Source: Kitasatospora mediocidica KCTC 9733
GTDB taxonomy: Bacteria > Actinomycetota > Actinomycetes > Streptomycetales > Streptomycetaceae
Direction of reading: 5' to 3'
DNA length: 64,000 nt
Assembly: GCF_000744225.1 (NCBI RefSeq)
Contig: NZ_JQLN01000005.1
Location: forward strand, 2,255,001 to 2,319,000
Below are positions 51,267 through 59,794 of the stretch, one piece after another; position 1 is the stretch's first letter; each line of letters opens with the position of its first letter. Below the pieces are notes generated by a model, which was not told where the DNA came from, did no database searches, and was given only the letters and a program-made list of their open reading frames with translations. Made by a program: the position numbers and the translations under genes.

Positions 51267-52280
51267 TCAGCCGGTCGGCGCGGCGGATCCGGTCGCCGCC
51301 TCCTTCCACAGGTGGGAGACCTCGCCGAAGGTGTCGAAGACCCAGTCGTCGTCGTAGACGGTGTCCAGGTAGCGGTCGCCGCCGTCGGGGTGGATCAGGA
51401 CGCAGGTGGAGCCCTCGGGGATCCGGTCGCGGTGGCCGAGCAGGGCCGCCGTGACGGCGCCGGACGAGCCGCCGGCCAGGATCGCCTCACGCTGCAGGAG
51501 CGTGCGGCAGCCGACCACGGCGTCCAGGTCCGAGACGTGGACCACCTCGTCGACGAGCGCGTGGTCGGTCAGCGGCGGGCGGATGCTCGCGCCGTGGCCG
51601 GGCAGCAGCCGGGGTGCCCGCGGCTGGTCGAAGATGACGCTGCCGACCGCGTCCACGCCGATCACCCGGGTGTTCAGGGCGTGCTCACGGATGTACTCGG
51701 CGCAGCCGCGCAGCGTGCCGAAGGTGCCGACCGAGACGAACAGGAAGTCGACCCGGCCGTCCAGTGCCCGGTCGATCTCCCGCATGGTCCGCCGGTGGGC
51801 GCGCGGGTTGTTGGGGTTGGCGTACTGGTTGGGCCAGTACGCCGCAGGGGTGGCCGCCACCAGCTCGCTGACCCGGCGCAGCCGGGCGGGCAGGAACTCG
51901 CCGCTCTCCGCGTCGGGTTGCTCGACCACCTCCACCTCGGCCCGGTAGGCGCGCAGCAGTTGGAGGTTGCGGGTGGTGGTCTTGGCGTCGACCACGCAGA
52001 CGAAGCGCAGTCCGAAGTAGCGGCAGACCTGGGCGAGTCCGACGCCGAGGTTGCCGGAGCTGGACTCCACGACCACCGAGTGCTCGGGGTCGACCTCACC
52101 GCTGTCGATCGCGTCCAGCAGCATCGCCAGCGCGGTACGGTCCTTGACGCTGCCGCCGGGGTTGGACCGCTCCGCCTTCACCAGGACGCGCGAGCGGAGG
52201 TCGGGGGCGAGGCGTTTCAGGTCGATCAGGGGTGTGCCGCCGATGATTCTCGGGAGGCCTTCCAAGGCTCTTCGTGCCAT
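51267..52280 (-). CDS. SbnA-like PLP enzyme (cysteine synthase fold)
   Basis: 337 residues, first gene of the operon, AGGAAGG nine bases before the ATG. Lys46 in NPGGSVKDRTA forms the PLP aldimine; the SSSGNLGVGLAQVCRYFGL loop and the phosphate-binding VGTFGTLRG, PGHGASI and GGSSGA segments match the SbnA family. SbnA makes N-(1-amino-1-carboxyl-2-ethyl)-glutamate from O-phosphoserine and glutamate on the way to 2,3-diaminopropionate. Its partner dehydrogenase SbnB is absent from the operon, so a different nucleophile or end product is possible. Confidence 0.82.
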   Translation of the reverse strand: MARRALEGLPRIIGGTPLIDLKRLAPDLRSRVLVKAERSNPGGSVKDRTALAMLLDAIDSGEVDPEHSVVVESSSGNLGVGLAQVCRYFGLRFVCVVDAKTTTRNLQLLRAYRAEVEVVEQPDAESGEFLPARLRRVSELVAATPAAYWPNQYANPNNPRAHRRTMREIDRALDGRVDFLFVSVGTFGTLRGCAEYIREHALNTRVIGVDAVGSVIFDQPRAPRLLPGHGASIRPPLTDHALVDEVVHVSDLDAVVGCRTLLQREAILAGGSSGAVTAALLGHRDRIPEGSTCVLIHPDGGDRYLDTVYDDDWVFDTFGEVSHLWKEAATGSAAPTG

Positions 52281-52507
52281 GAACCCGCACCTTCCTGTGG
52301 ACTCGGCTGCACTGGTGAGCGATTCGCCGTGAGGTGAAGTGTTCGGGCGACCTCTATCAGCCCCCCATGCGTGGCATATAAGTCCTGCTCAGAGCTGGTG
52401 TGGGGCGGGTTCGGCGGTCGGTTCCAGGGGGCTGCATGGGCCGATTACAGGGTCCGCATAGGACTGCGTTGCACGCTGTGCGAACAGCTACGACCGAAGG
52501 CGGGGAC
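52281..52507. promoter_or_regulatory. Divergent promoter region of the biosynthetic operon
   Basis: 227 bases between the SbnA gene and the plus-strand unknown gene. On the minus strand TATATG at 52380-52375 can serve as a -10 about 95 bases before the SbnA start; no good -35 is seen at the usual distance, as is common for activator-dependent promoters. Two GGTTC copies about 12 bases apart at 52409-52426 (plus-strand reading GGTTCGGCGGTCGGTTCC) might be SARP half-sites, a weak suggestion. Confidence 0.4.
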
Positions 52508-53359
52508 ATGGACACCTCAACAGACGAGCTGGACGCCTGGCCGGCCCGGGTGTCGGACGCCGCCGAAGGCACCGTGCTGGCCGCGCTGACCTGCGGCGCA
52601 CGGCGGGCGGGCCGGGCCGGCGGCCTGCTGGCGGCGGCGGAGGCGGCCGCGCTGCTCGGCAGCCGCTCGGCCCGCCTGCTGCCCGGTGAGGCGGCCGTGA
52701 CGGCGGTGGTGGTGGACACCGTGCTGCCCCGGCTGCTCGGGGCGGCGGCGGGGGAGCAGGCGGCCGAACTCGGGGACGCGGACCTACTGATCGACCAGTT
52801 CCCGGTGCTGGTGCACGCGTTCGCGGCGGAGACGGCGGATCTCGACGCGGTGGCCGAAGCCGCCCGCCCCGGCCGTTCGCTGCCCGTCGGGGAGGGCAGG
52901 GCGCTGCTGGGGCGGCCCACCCGGGCCGGGTGCAGCGTGGTGCAGGCGCTGCCGGCCGCCGTCCGTCAACTGGCCCTCCTGGGCGCGCCCGCGGCCGTCC
53001 GGGAGCGGGCGGGCGCGGTGCTGGCGGCCGGCGACGAGCTGCACCGGCGGATGGCCGACGTGCGCACCATCGGCGAGCCGGTGGCCCGCGTCCTCGCCGA
53101 GGCCTACGGGCTGCTCTACGCCGCCGCGGCCTGCCTGCACCTGTGGGTCGCCCACGCGGCCGCCGCGGCGGGGCGCCCGCTCTGGACCGGGGCCGGCTGG
53201 CTGCGCGCGGCGCTGGGCGAGCTGGCGGACCGACTGCACGCGCTGCTGGGCGAGTCGGGCCCAGCCGGGTGCCCGGGCGACCCGGAGCGGTCGGTGGCCT
53301 ACGGCGCGTCGCTGGCCGCCGCCGCGCTGACCGGCGGCCCGCTGACCCCGTTCGGCTGA
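52508..53359 (+). CDS. All-alpha protein of unknown function beside the cluster
   Basis: 283 residues, ATG after GAAGGCGGGG. Nearly all Ala/Leu-rich helix with no Cys motif and no membrane segment of full length. The C-terminal half (VARVLAEAYGLLYAAAACLHLWVAHAA) resembles the helical C-terminal bundle of acyl-CoA dehydrogenases, without the FAD-binding middle. It may be a degenerate acyl-CoA dehydrogenase-type partner for the pathway. Divergent from the operon, likely co-regulated. Confidence 0.5.
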   Translation: MDTSTDELDAWPARVSDAAEGTVLAALTCGARRAGRAGGLLAAAEAAALLGSRSARLLPGEAAVTAVVVDTVLPRLLGAAAGEQAAELGDADLLIDQFPVLVHAFAAETADLDAVAEAARPGRSLPVGEGRALLGRPTRAGCSVVQALPAAVRQLALLGAPAAVRERAGAVLAAGDELHRRMADVRTIGEPVARVLAEAYGLLYAAAACLHLWVAHAAAAAGRPLWTGAGWLRAALGELADRLHALLGESGPAGCPGDPERSVAYGASLAAAALTGGPLTPFG

Positions 53360-53431
53360 ACACGGCGGCCGGGCACGGAGGCTGAACACTGCGGCCGGGC
53401 ACGGAGGCTGAACACGGCGGCCGGACACGCC
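53354..53431. repeat. Three tandem copies of a 26-bp repeat
   Basis: GGCTGAACACGGCGGCCGGG plus CACGGA repeats with period 26 at 53354, 53380 and 53406, with one change in copy 2 and the last copy diverging at its end. The stop codon of the preceding gene is the TGA in copy 1, so each copy carries a TGA in the same register. Confidence 0.8.
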
Positions 53432-53475
53432 GAGGCCCGCGGAGCCGTGCTCCCCGGGCCGGTCGTCCGCGTTCG

Positions 53476-54234
53476 TCAGGCGAGTTGGTGCGGCATCAGG
53501 GAGCGCACCTCGCCGCTGAGCACCGCCTGATACGTCCGGGTGAGCAACCGCCCCGGCTCCACGCCGAGTTCCTCGGCCAGCAGGCGCCGGCCGGCCAGGT
53601 AGGTGGACATCGCGTCGGCCTGCCGCTCGGAGCGGTAGAGCGCGGTCATCAGCAGCGCCCGGAAGCGCTCGCGCATCGGGTGCCGGGCCACCAGTCGGGT
53701 CAACTCGGGGACCAGCTGCCGGTGTCGCCCGAGGATCAACTCGGCCTCGATCCAGGCCTCCAGGGTCTCCAACCGCTCCTCCTCCAGCTGCGGCCGCTCG
53801 GCGTCGATCAGCTGGTCGGTGACCTCGGCCAGCGCCTCGCCCTGCCAGAGCGCCAGCGCCGAGCCGAGCTGCTCGCTGGCCCGCTCGAAGTCCTGCTCCC
53901 GCAACGACTGCAGGCCGGCCCGCGAGCGGCGGCCGAACTCGGTGTAGTCGCACGGGATGCCCTCGGCCAGCAGCCGGTACCCGGAGCGGATTCTGACCAG
54001 CGGCACCGCGTCCCCCAGCCGCCGGCGGATCCGCGAGGCGTAGGTGTGCAGCTGCGCTGCGGCGGTGTTCGGCGGGTTGCCGTCCCAGAGCATCCGGCTC
54101 AACTGCTCGTCGGTCAGGGCGCGGCCGCCGGCCAGCACCAGCGCGGCGAAGGTGGTGCGCTGCTTGGTTCCGCTGAGAGAGTCCTGTCGACCGGCGGTCC
54201 AGATGTGGACCGGCCCGAGGATGCGGAACTCCAT
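53476..54234 (-). CDS. SARP-family pathway-specific activator
   Basis: 252 residues. The winged-helix DNA-binding domain (residues ~1-95; LSGTKQRTTFAALVLAGG, TAAAQLHTYASRIRRRLGD) is followed by the bacterial transcriptional activation domain (~100-250; FERASEQLGSALALWQGEAL). This is the minimal SARP layout of ActII-ORF4 type activators, which bind direct repeats next to the -10 of biosynthetic promoters. It is near the 14-gene operon and the best candidate for its activator. Confidence 0.88.
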   Translation of the reverse strand: MEFRILGPVHIWTAGRQDSLSGTKQRTTFAALVLAGGRALTDEQLSRMLWDGNPPNTAAAQLHTYASRIRRRLGDAVPLVRIRSGYRLLAEGIPCDYTEFGRRSRAGLQSLREQDFERASEQLGSALALWQGEALAEVTDQLIDAERPQLEEERLETLEAWIEAELILGRHRQLVPELTRLVARHPMRERFRALLMTALYRSERQADAMSTYLAGRRLLAEELGVEPGRLLTRTYQAVLSGEVRSLMPHQLA

Positions 54235-54538
54235 GGGGCACCTTCTCTCGTGTCGTCGCCGCGGGCGCCGCCCGGACGCGTCGGGTCATGGCCTGAACGG
54301 GGGTGGGTCTGGGCCCCGCGGCCCGAAGCGTAGAGAACCGGAGCATCGGCCGGATATTGACTCGATATCGGTCCTCGGATCGCGGATCCTGTGCCCGGTG
54401 CGAATCCGGCGCCGGTGCCCGGCATCCGGACGTCGCCAAGATTTGTTCCGGAGGCCTTTCCGAGCACCGGCGCAATTGCCCGGGATCCGGGTAGCCTCCC
54501 TTCTGAATGGGCCGAAGGGACGCAATCCGGGGGGTCTC
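54235..54538. promoter_or_regulatory. 304-base region between the two divergent SARP genes
   Basis: No gene seen. It contains several GATATCG, GGATCG and CCGGA/TCCGG-type short repeats (for example GATATTGACTCGATATCGG near 54357) that may bind the regulators. The AfsR-like gene has a run of GGGGGG six to ten bases before its GTG. No -35/-10 pair is assigned. Confidence 0.4.
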
Positions 54539-57529
54539 GTGAACGGGCAGCTCGACTTCGGCGTGCTCGGTCCGCTGGCGGTCTCCGTCGGTGCACGACG
54601 TATCACGGTCGGCGGGGCACGTCAACGGACCATTCTCGCCCTCCTGTTGATATCCCCGGGCCGGGTCGTCTCGGTGGACGCGATGGTCGAGGCGGTCTGG
54701 CAGGGCGACCCGCCGGCCACCGCCAGGACCCAGGTCGCGATCTGCATCGCCGCGCTGCGCAAGATCTTCAAGGCCGAGGGCTTCGGCGAGGAGCTGATCA
54801 GCACCGACCACCCCGGCTACCAGCTCAATCCGGCCGGCCACCGGGTCGACCTGCTGGAGTTCACCGGCCTGGTGGAGGGCGCCGAACGGCTGGCGGCCGC
54901 CGGCCGTACCGCCGAGGCCGCCGAGGACTTCGAGCGCGCGCTGCGGCTCTGGCGCGGTCCGGTCCTGTCCGGCGTCACCGGACGGCTGGTGGAGGAGGAG
55001 GCCGAGCGGCTGGAGGAGCTGCGCCTGGTCACCCACGACGAGGCGATCGCGCTGCAACTGGCGCTCGGCAACCACCAGGAGCTGATCGGCCAGCTCGTCC
55101 CGCTGGTCCGCGAACATCCGCTGCGCGAGCGGACCCGCCACTCGCTGATGCTGGCCCAGTACCGGGCCGGCCGGCGGGCCGAGGCGCTGGAGACCTTCCG
55201 GGAGGGGCGTCGGCTGCTGATCGGCGAGCTGGGCATCGAACCCGGGCCCGCGCTCCAGGAGTTGCACGATGCGATCCTGCGGGACGACCCGGCGCTGACC
55301 CCTGCCGAGCCCGCCGCCGGCGCCGTCGCGGCCGAGCCGCCGGGTGGTGCGGGTGTCGCGGAGGCCGCGCAGCCCCGCGTCGCGCCGTCCGACCTGCCGC
55401 CCAACATCCCCTCCTTCACCGGGCGTTCCGCCGAGACCCGGCTGCTCAACGACCTGCTGGGCGAGCGCAGCGACGCCCAGCCGCCCGCGATCGGCTTCAT
55501 CACCGGCGTCGCCGGGGTCGGCAAGACCGGCCTGGCCGTGCACTGGGCGCACCGGGTGGCCGGCCAGTTCCCGGACGGCCGGCTCTTCGTCGACCTGTCC
55601 GGCCACGACGCGGTGAACGAGCCCGCCGCGCCCGCCGACGTGCTCAGCCGGTTCCTGCGCTCGCTCGGCGTGGCGAGCGAGCAGATCCCGGCCGAACTCG
55701 CCGACCGGGTCTCGCTCTACCGCAGCATGCTGGCCGACCGCCGGATCCTGGTGGTGCTCGACAACGCCCGCTCGATCGCCCAGATCACCCCGCTGCTGCC
55801 GAGCAACGGCCAGTGCTGCGTCCTGGTCACCAGCCGCGACCCGCTGGAGCAGCTGATGCTGCGCTACGGCGCGGTCCGGGTGCAGCTGGGGGTGCTCTCG
55901 CCGACCGCCGCGATCGAGCTGCTGGCCCGGATCGTGCCGGCCGAACGGATCGTGGCCGATCCCGAACAGTCGGCCCGGCTCAGCGAGTTGTGCGACCGCC
56001 TGCCGCTGGCCCTGCGGATCGCCGCAGCCCGGCTGGCCTCCAAGCCGCACTGGACGGTCCGCCACCTGGTCACCCGGCTGGAGAACGAGCGGCGCCGGCT
56101 GGACGAGTTGAGCCAGGGCGAGTCGCAGGTCCGGGCCTGCCTGGCACTCAGCTACCGCTACCTCGCGCCGGACGCCGCCCGGCTGTTCCGCCGCCTCGCG
56201 CTGCTGCCGGTACCCGACTTCACCAGCTGGGTGGGCGCGGCGCTGCTGGACGACGACCTCTTCGAAGCCGAACGGCTGATGGAGCACCTGGTCGACGTCC
56301 AACTCCTGGAGGGCGTGGGCGTGGATGCGACCGGCCAGTTGCGCTATCGCTTCCAGAGCCTGCTGCGGCTCTTCGCCCAGGAGCGGGCCCAGCAGGAGGA
56401 GAGCGCCGAGGAGGCGGCGCAGGCCGGCGACCGGGCCTTCCGGAGCTGGCTGGCGATCGCCGAGCAGGCGCACCGGCGCGAGTACGGCGGCGACTACGCG
56501 GTGATCCACGGCAGTTCCCCGCGCCGGCCGGTGGACCCCGTCCTGCTGGACGAGCTGATCGCCACACCGCTGGACTGGTACGAGGCCGAACGGCTCTCGC
56601 TGATCGCGGTGATCGAGCAGGCCGCCCGGCTCGGCCGGGACGAACTGGCCTGGGACCTCACCGGATCGGTGCTGGTGCTCTTCGACATCCGGGGCTACCT
56701 GGAGGACTGGCAGCTCTGCTGCGAGCGGGCGCTGGCGGCGACCCGGGCGGCGGGCAACCCGCGCGGCAGCGCGTTCATGCTCACCGAGCTGGGCGCGAGC
56801 AGGATCCGCGCCGTCCGGCTCGAGGAGGCCGCCGGGTGCCTGCGCTCGGCCCTGGAGCTGTTCGAGGAGCTCGGCGAGGAGCACGGCCGGGCGCTGGCCC
56901 TGCGCCATCTCGCGGTGATGCAGCGCCTCCAGGGCGATCTGGACGGCGCGGGGGAGCGGCTGCGCGAGGCGGCCGTGATCTTCGAGCGGGTCGGGGACGC
57001 CTCCTCGCAGGCGCACGCCCTCGGGTATCTGGCGCAGAACGCGCTCGACCAGGGCGACGCCGACGAGGCGGTCCGGCTCGGCCGCGAGTCGGTCCGGGTC
57101 TCCCGTGGCACGGGGGAGACCCGCTGCGCGGCCCAGTCGCTCTACCGGCTGGCCCGCGGCTACGTGGTCCAGGGGGAGTTGCGCTCGGCCGAGCAGGCCT
57201 TCCTGGAGGTCGAGCGGATCGTCCGGGCCAAGGGCGACCTGCTGGGCACCGCGTACGTCCTGCTGGGCCTCGGCGAGGCCCGGGTAGGGCTCGGCCTGCC
57301 GGGCGACGCCGAGCGCGACCTGATGGCCGCGCTGCGGATCGCCCGCCGGATCGACAGTCCACTCGCGGAGGGCCGGGTCCAGCTGGCGATCGGCCAGCTC
57401 CACCGCGACCAGGCCCGCACCGCGGAGGCCCGCCGGCACTTCGAGCGCGCCCAACTGCTCTTCACCCAGATCGACTCGCCCCCCTCGCGCCGCCGTGCGG
57501 AGGCCGCGCTGGCCGAACTCGCGGTCTGA
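54539..57529 (+). CDS. AfsR-like large SARP with NB-ARC and TPR domains
   Basis: 996 residues, GTG 54539. N-terminal SARP DNA-binding and BTAD domains (~1-255), a Pro/Ala linker, an NB-ARC ATPase (~285-600) with P-loop ITGVAGVGKTGLAVHWAH and VVLDNARS, and a C-terminal TPR region of about 350 residues (EEAAGCLRSALELFEELG and so on). AfsR-type proteins bind ATP and are often phosphorylated to integrate signals for secondary metabolism. The gene is divergent from the small SARP; together they probably control the operon at 36-52 kb. Confidence 0.88.
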   Translation: MNGQLDFGVLGPLAVSVGARRITVGGARQRTILALLLISPGRVVSVDAMVEAVWQGDPPATARTQVAICIAALRKIFKAEGFGEELISTDHPGYQLNPAGHRVDLLEFTGLVEGAERLAAAGRTAEAAEDFERALRLWRGPVLSGVTGRLVEEEAERLEELRLVTHDEAIALQLALGNHQELIGQLVPLVREHPLRERTRHSLMLAQYRAGRRAEALETFREGRRLLIGELGIEPGPALQELHDAILRDDPALTPAEPAAGAVAAEPPGGAGVAEAAQPRVAPSDLPPNIPSFTGRSAETRLLNDLLGERSDAQPPAIGFITGVAGVGKTGLAVHWAHRVAGQFPDGRLFVDLSGHDAVNEPAAPADVLSRFLRSLGVASEQIPAELADRVSLYRSMLADRRILVVLDNARSIAQITPLLPSNGQCCVLVTSRDPLEQLMLRYGAVRVQLGVLSPTAAIELLARIVPAERIVADPEQSARLSELCDRLPLALRIAAARLASKPHWTVRHLVTRLENERRRLDELSQGESQVRACLALSYRYLAPDAARLFRRLALLPVPDFTSWVGAALLDDDLFEAERLMEHLVDVQLLEGVGVDATGQLRYRFQSLLRLFAQERAQQEESAEEAAQAGDRAFRSWLAIAEQAHRREYGGDYAVIHGSSPRRPVDPVLLDELIATPLDWYEAERLSLIAVIEQAARLGRDELAWDLTGSVLVLFDIRGYLEDWQLCCERALAATRAAGNPRGSAFMLTELGASRIRAVRLEEAAGCLRSALELFEELGEEHGRALALRHLAVMQRLQGDLDGAGERLREAAVIFERVGDASSQAHALGYLAQNALDQGDADEAVRLGRESVRVSRGTGETRCAAQSLYRLARGYVVQGELRSAEQAFLEVERIVRAKGDLLGTAYVLLGLGEARVGLGLPGDAERDLMAALRIARRIDSPLAEGRVQLAIGQLHRDQARTAEARRHFERAQLLFTQIDSPPSRRRAEAALAELAV

Positions 57530-57642
57530 CGGCCGGAGATATCGCCGCAGGTCAGGGCCGAAAGGAAAACGATAAGCGATCGAAGCGGCGGTCACCTACT
57601 GTCATGGCGTCAGCAACAACCGCCCGGGACCCTGGAGTTGAG

Positions 57643-57843
57643 ATGACCGCGCTCGGCAGCACCGTCAAGCGGCAGACCGTCCTCGCCGTGGCCGCCGTCC
57701 TCACCGCGGCCCTCGGCGTCACCGCCGCTCTGGATGCCCTCTCCGCCCCCGACCGGCAGGCCGCCGTCAGCGCCGTGGCCACCGGCGCCGTCGCCGCCGT
57801 CCATACCCTCTCGCTGGCCCCGGACACCGAGGAATGGCACTGA
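57643..57843 (+). CDS. Small single-helix protein downstream of the AfsR-like gene
   Basis: 66 residues; ATG 57643 is preferred to ATG 57604 because GGAG lies seven bases before it. One Ala/Val-rich hydrophobic helix (QTVLAVAAVLTAALGVTAAL) and a polar tail ending in PDTEEWH. In S. coelicolor the small gene afsS follows afsR, but AfsS has different repeats, so only the position is similar. Confidence 0.5.
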   Translation: MTALGSTVKRQTVLAVAAVLTAALGVTAALDALSAPDRQAAVSAVATGAVAAVHTLSLAPDTEEWH

Positions 57844-57967
57844 CAGAAGTGCCGGCTTCCCGAACAAGGTTGCTGTTGCAGGCCCGTGACGGACGGCACA
57901 CGGATCCTGGACGATCGGCTGACAGGCTTCTCCCAAGCCGCTTTTCACGTCCCAGGGGGAACCGCTC

Positions 57968-59098
57968 ATGTCCGCTCGTACCCGCAGCCGTAGCACCCTC
58001 GTCGCCGTCGCCCTGATCGCCGCCGTCACCGGCTCGGCGCTGCTGACCGGCTGCGGGCCCGACACCCCCGGGACCGCGGTGGCCGCGCCCGGCGCCGGCT
58101 CCCCGGGCCAGTCCTCCGGCCCGGGGAACGTCGCCTCCGCCGCGCCGATCAGCGCGGGCGGCTCCTCGGCCGCGCCGACCGGCGGCGCCCGTCCCGGCGC
58201 CTCCGCCAAGCCGACCGGCAGCGCCCGCCCGACGTCCCCGACGTCCCCGGCCGGCCCCTCCGGCACCGTCGCCGCGCCGAGCCTGAACGGCACCGCGCAC
58301 ACCGGACTGACCATCAGCAACGGTACGAACTTCGTGGTGATGAACGGGACTTCGGTCGACTTCGGCACGGTCGTGCGGGACCTCGCGTGGTCCCCCGACG
58401 GCAGCCGGGCCGCCTTCATCGACGGCTCGGGCAACCTCGACACCAGCAAGCCCGACGGCACCGGCCGGGTCACCGTCGCCGTCGCCCCCAGCGGTGAGAG
58501 CTGGTCGCACCCCACCTGGCAGGTGACGGCCTCCGGGGACGCGAACGGCGTCCCGCCGAAGAACAACATCCTGTTCGCCGCCTCCAAGGGTGGCGTCTCG
58601 CGGCTCGAAGGCGTCCTGGCCACCGCCGTCCACGGCACCCCCGCGGAGCTCAGCCTGAACATCGAGGGCGGCGAGGACCTGCCGGCCAACCCGACGACCG
58701 GGAACGCCTGGCCCAACGTCGGGGGCAAGGTCGGCTCCGCCGTCTACGCCAACTCCGCCAACGGCGACGTCTACATCCGGGACGACTACCTGCGCCAGCA
58801 GGGCGGTGTGTACCAGCAGGGCTCCGAGCCCGCGCTCTCGCCCGACCAGCTGACCATCGCCTTCGTCCGCTCGGTCGACGGCCACGACCACCTCTTCGCC
58901 GGCAACGGCGTCCCCGGCCAGCCCGCCAAGGACCTCACCCCGGCCGCCACCACGGACTACTCCGAGCCCGCCTTCTCGCCCGACGGCAAGACCATCGCGG
59001 TCCGCACCCCGCAGGGCGTCGCGACCCTGCCGGTCAACGGTTCGGCGGTCCCGAAGCTGATCTCCACGGTCGCGGGCCTGCCCGCCTACCGGGGCTGA
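57968..59098 (+). CDS. TolB/WD40-like lipoprotein
   Basis: 376 residues. A signal with lipobox LLTGC near residue 29 gives a lipid-anchored outside protein. A Ser/Pro/Thr-rich linker of ~75 residues is followed by a beta-propeller-like domain with PD40 repeats (LAWSPDGSRAAFID, PALSPDQLTIAFV, PAFSPDGKTIAV). The GGGGGA site precedes the ATG. Similar proteins with LpqB-type propellers modulate sensor kinases or bind the wall; no partner is next to it. Confidence 0.75.
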   Translation: MSARTRSRSTLVAVALIAAVTGSALLTGCGPDTPGTAVAAPGAGSPGQSSGPGNVASAAPISAGGSSAAPTGGARPGASAKPTGSARPTSPTSPAGPSGTVAAPSLNGTAHTGLTISNGTNFVVMNGTSVDFGTVVRDLAWSPDGSRAAFIDGSGNLDTSKPDGTGRVTVAVAPSGESWSHPTWQVTASGDANGVPPKNNILFAASKGGVSRLEGVLATAVHGTPAELSLNIEGGEDLPANPTTGNAWPNVGGKVGSAVYANSANGDVYIRDDYLRQQGGVYQQGSEPALSPDQLTIAFVRSVDGHDHLFAGNGVPGQPAKDLTPAATTDYSEPAFSPDGKTIAVRTPQGVATLPVNGSAVPKLISTVAGLPAYRG

Positions 59099-59106
59099 CC
59101 CCAGCT

Positions 59107-59694
59107 CTACTGCGCGGCCCGCCGCGCGAGTTCGGCCTCCAGCTCGGCGAGGTGGGCGTCGGCGGTGTCGTGCGGCAGGAACTCGACCACGTCGAGGAAG
59201 CGGAACAGCACCTGGGTCCCGGTGATCGCGAACTCGTAGTCGGCGAAGCCCACCACGGCGCCGAGCGTGCCGCGCACGGCGCCGCGGACCACGTGGGCGG
59301 TCAACTCGTCCGGCTGGTCGGCGGTCAGGCCGCGCCGGGCGTTGGGCCGGGCCAGGTAGGGGCAGACCATGGAGGCGTACAGCATGCACGCGCGGTGCCC
59401 CGGTGCCTCCAGGGTCGGCGAGAGGTTGCGGTAGGGCCGCCCGGCGGCCAGCGCCTCGCCGATCGCGGTGGCCTCGGCGGCGCCCACCACCCGCCACACG
59501 CTGCCGCGCGGCATCAGGGTGTTGCAGACCGAGCAGAGCCGCTCGCGCGCGCAGTCGGCGCTGCGGCCGTAGTCGGTCAGCGCGAACTGCGGCTCGTCGC
59601 CCTCCCACGGGGTGATGGCCGGCACCGGGTAGCCGCGGGCGTCGCGGGGCCTGGTCTGGACGGTCTGCGGCATCGGAACGGTGTCAAAGCGCAC
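59107..59694 (-). CDS. Conserved hypothetical protein (195 aa)
   Basis: GTG 59694, with ATG 59673 as the alternative; neither has a good ribosome site, so the message may be leaderless. A CSVCNTLM segment and HRACMLYASMVCPYLARPNARR provide four to five Cys that may bind metal. Proteins with the GHRxCxxYAxxxCPYLA motif are common in Streptomyces, function unknown. Confidence 0.6.
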   Translation of the reverse strand: MRFDTVPMPQTVQTRPRDARGYPVPAITPWEGDEPQFALTDYGRSADCARERLCSVCNTLMPRGSVWRVVGAAEATAIGEALAAGRPYRNLSPTLEAPGHRACMLYASMVCPYLARPNARRGLTADQPDELTAHVVRGAVRGTLGAVVGFADYEFAITGTQVLFRFLDVVEFLPHDTADAHLAELEAELARRAAQ

Positions 59695-59794
59695 GCCCTA
59701 TGACTACCAGGGACCGGCCCCGGCCACGCCACCGCCCCTGCCACCGCCCCTGCCCGGGGAGGAGCAGGGGCGACGGCGTGCACGGACCCGCCGG

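Noticed and set aside
57643..57843. afsS homologue downstream of the AfsR-like gene
   Set aside because: Size and position agree, but the repeats of AfsS are absent and the protein has a membrane-like helix.
54391..57843. Long alternative frames overlapping the AfsR-like gene and other genes
   Set aside because: These frames are Arg/Pro/Gly-rich low-information shadows from high GC, without domains or ribosome sites.
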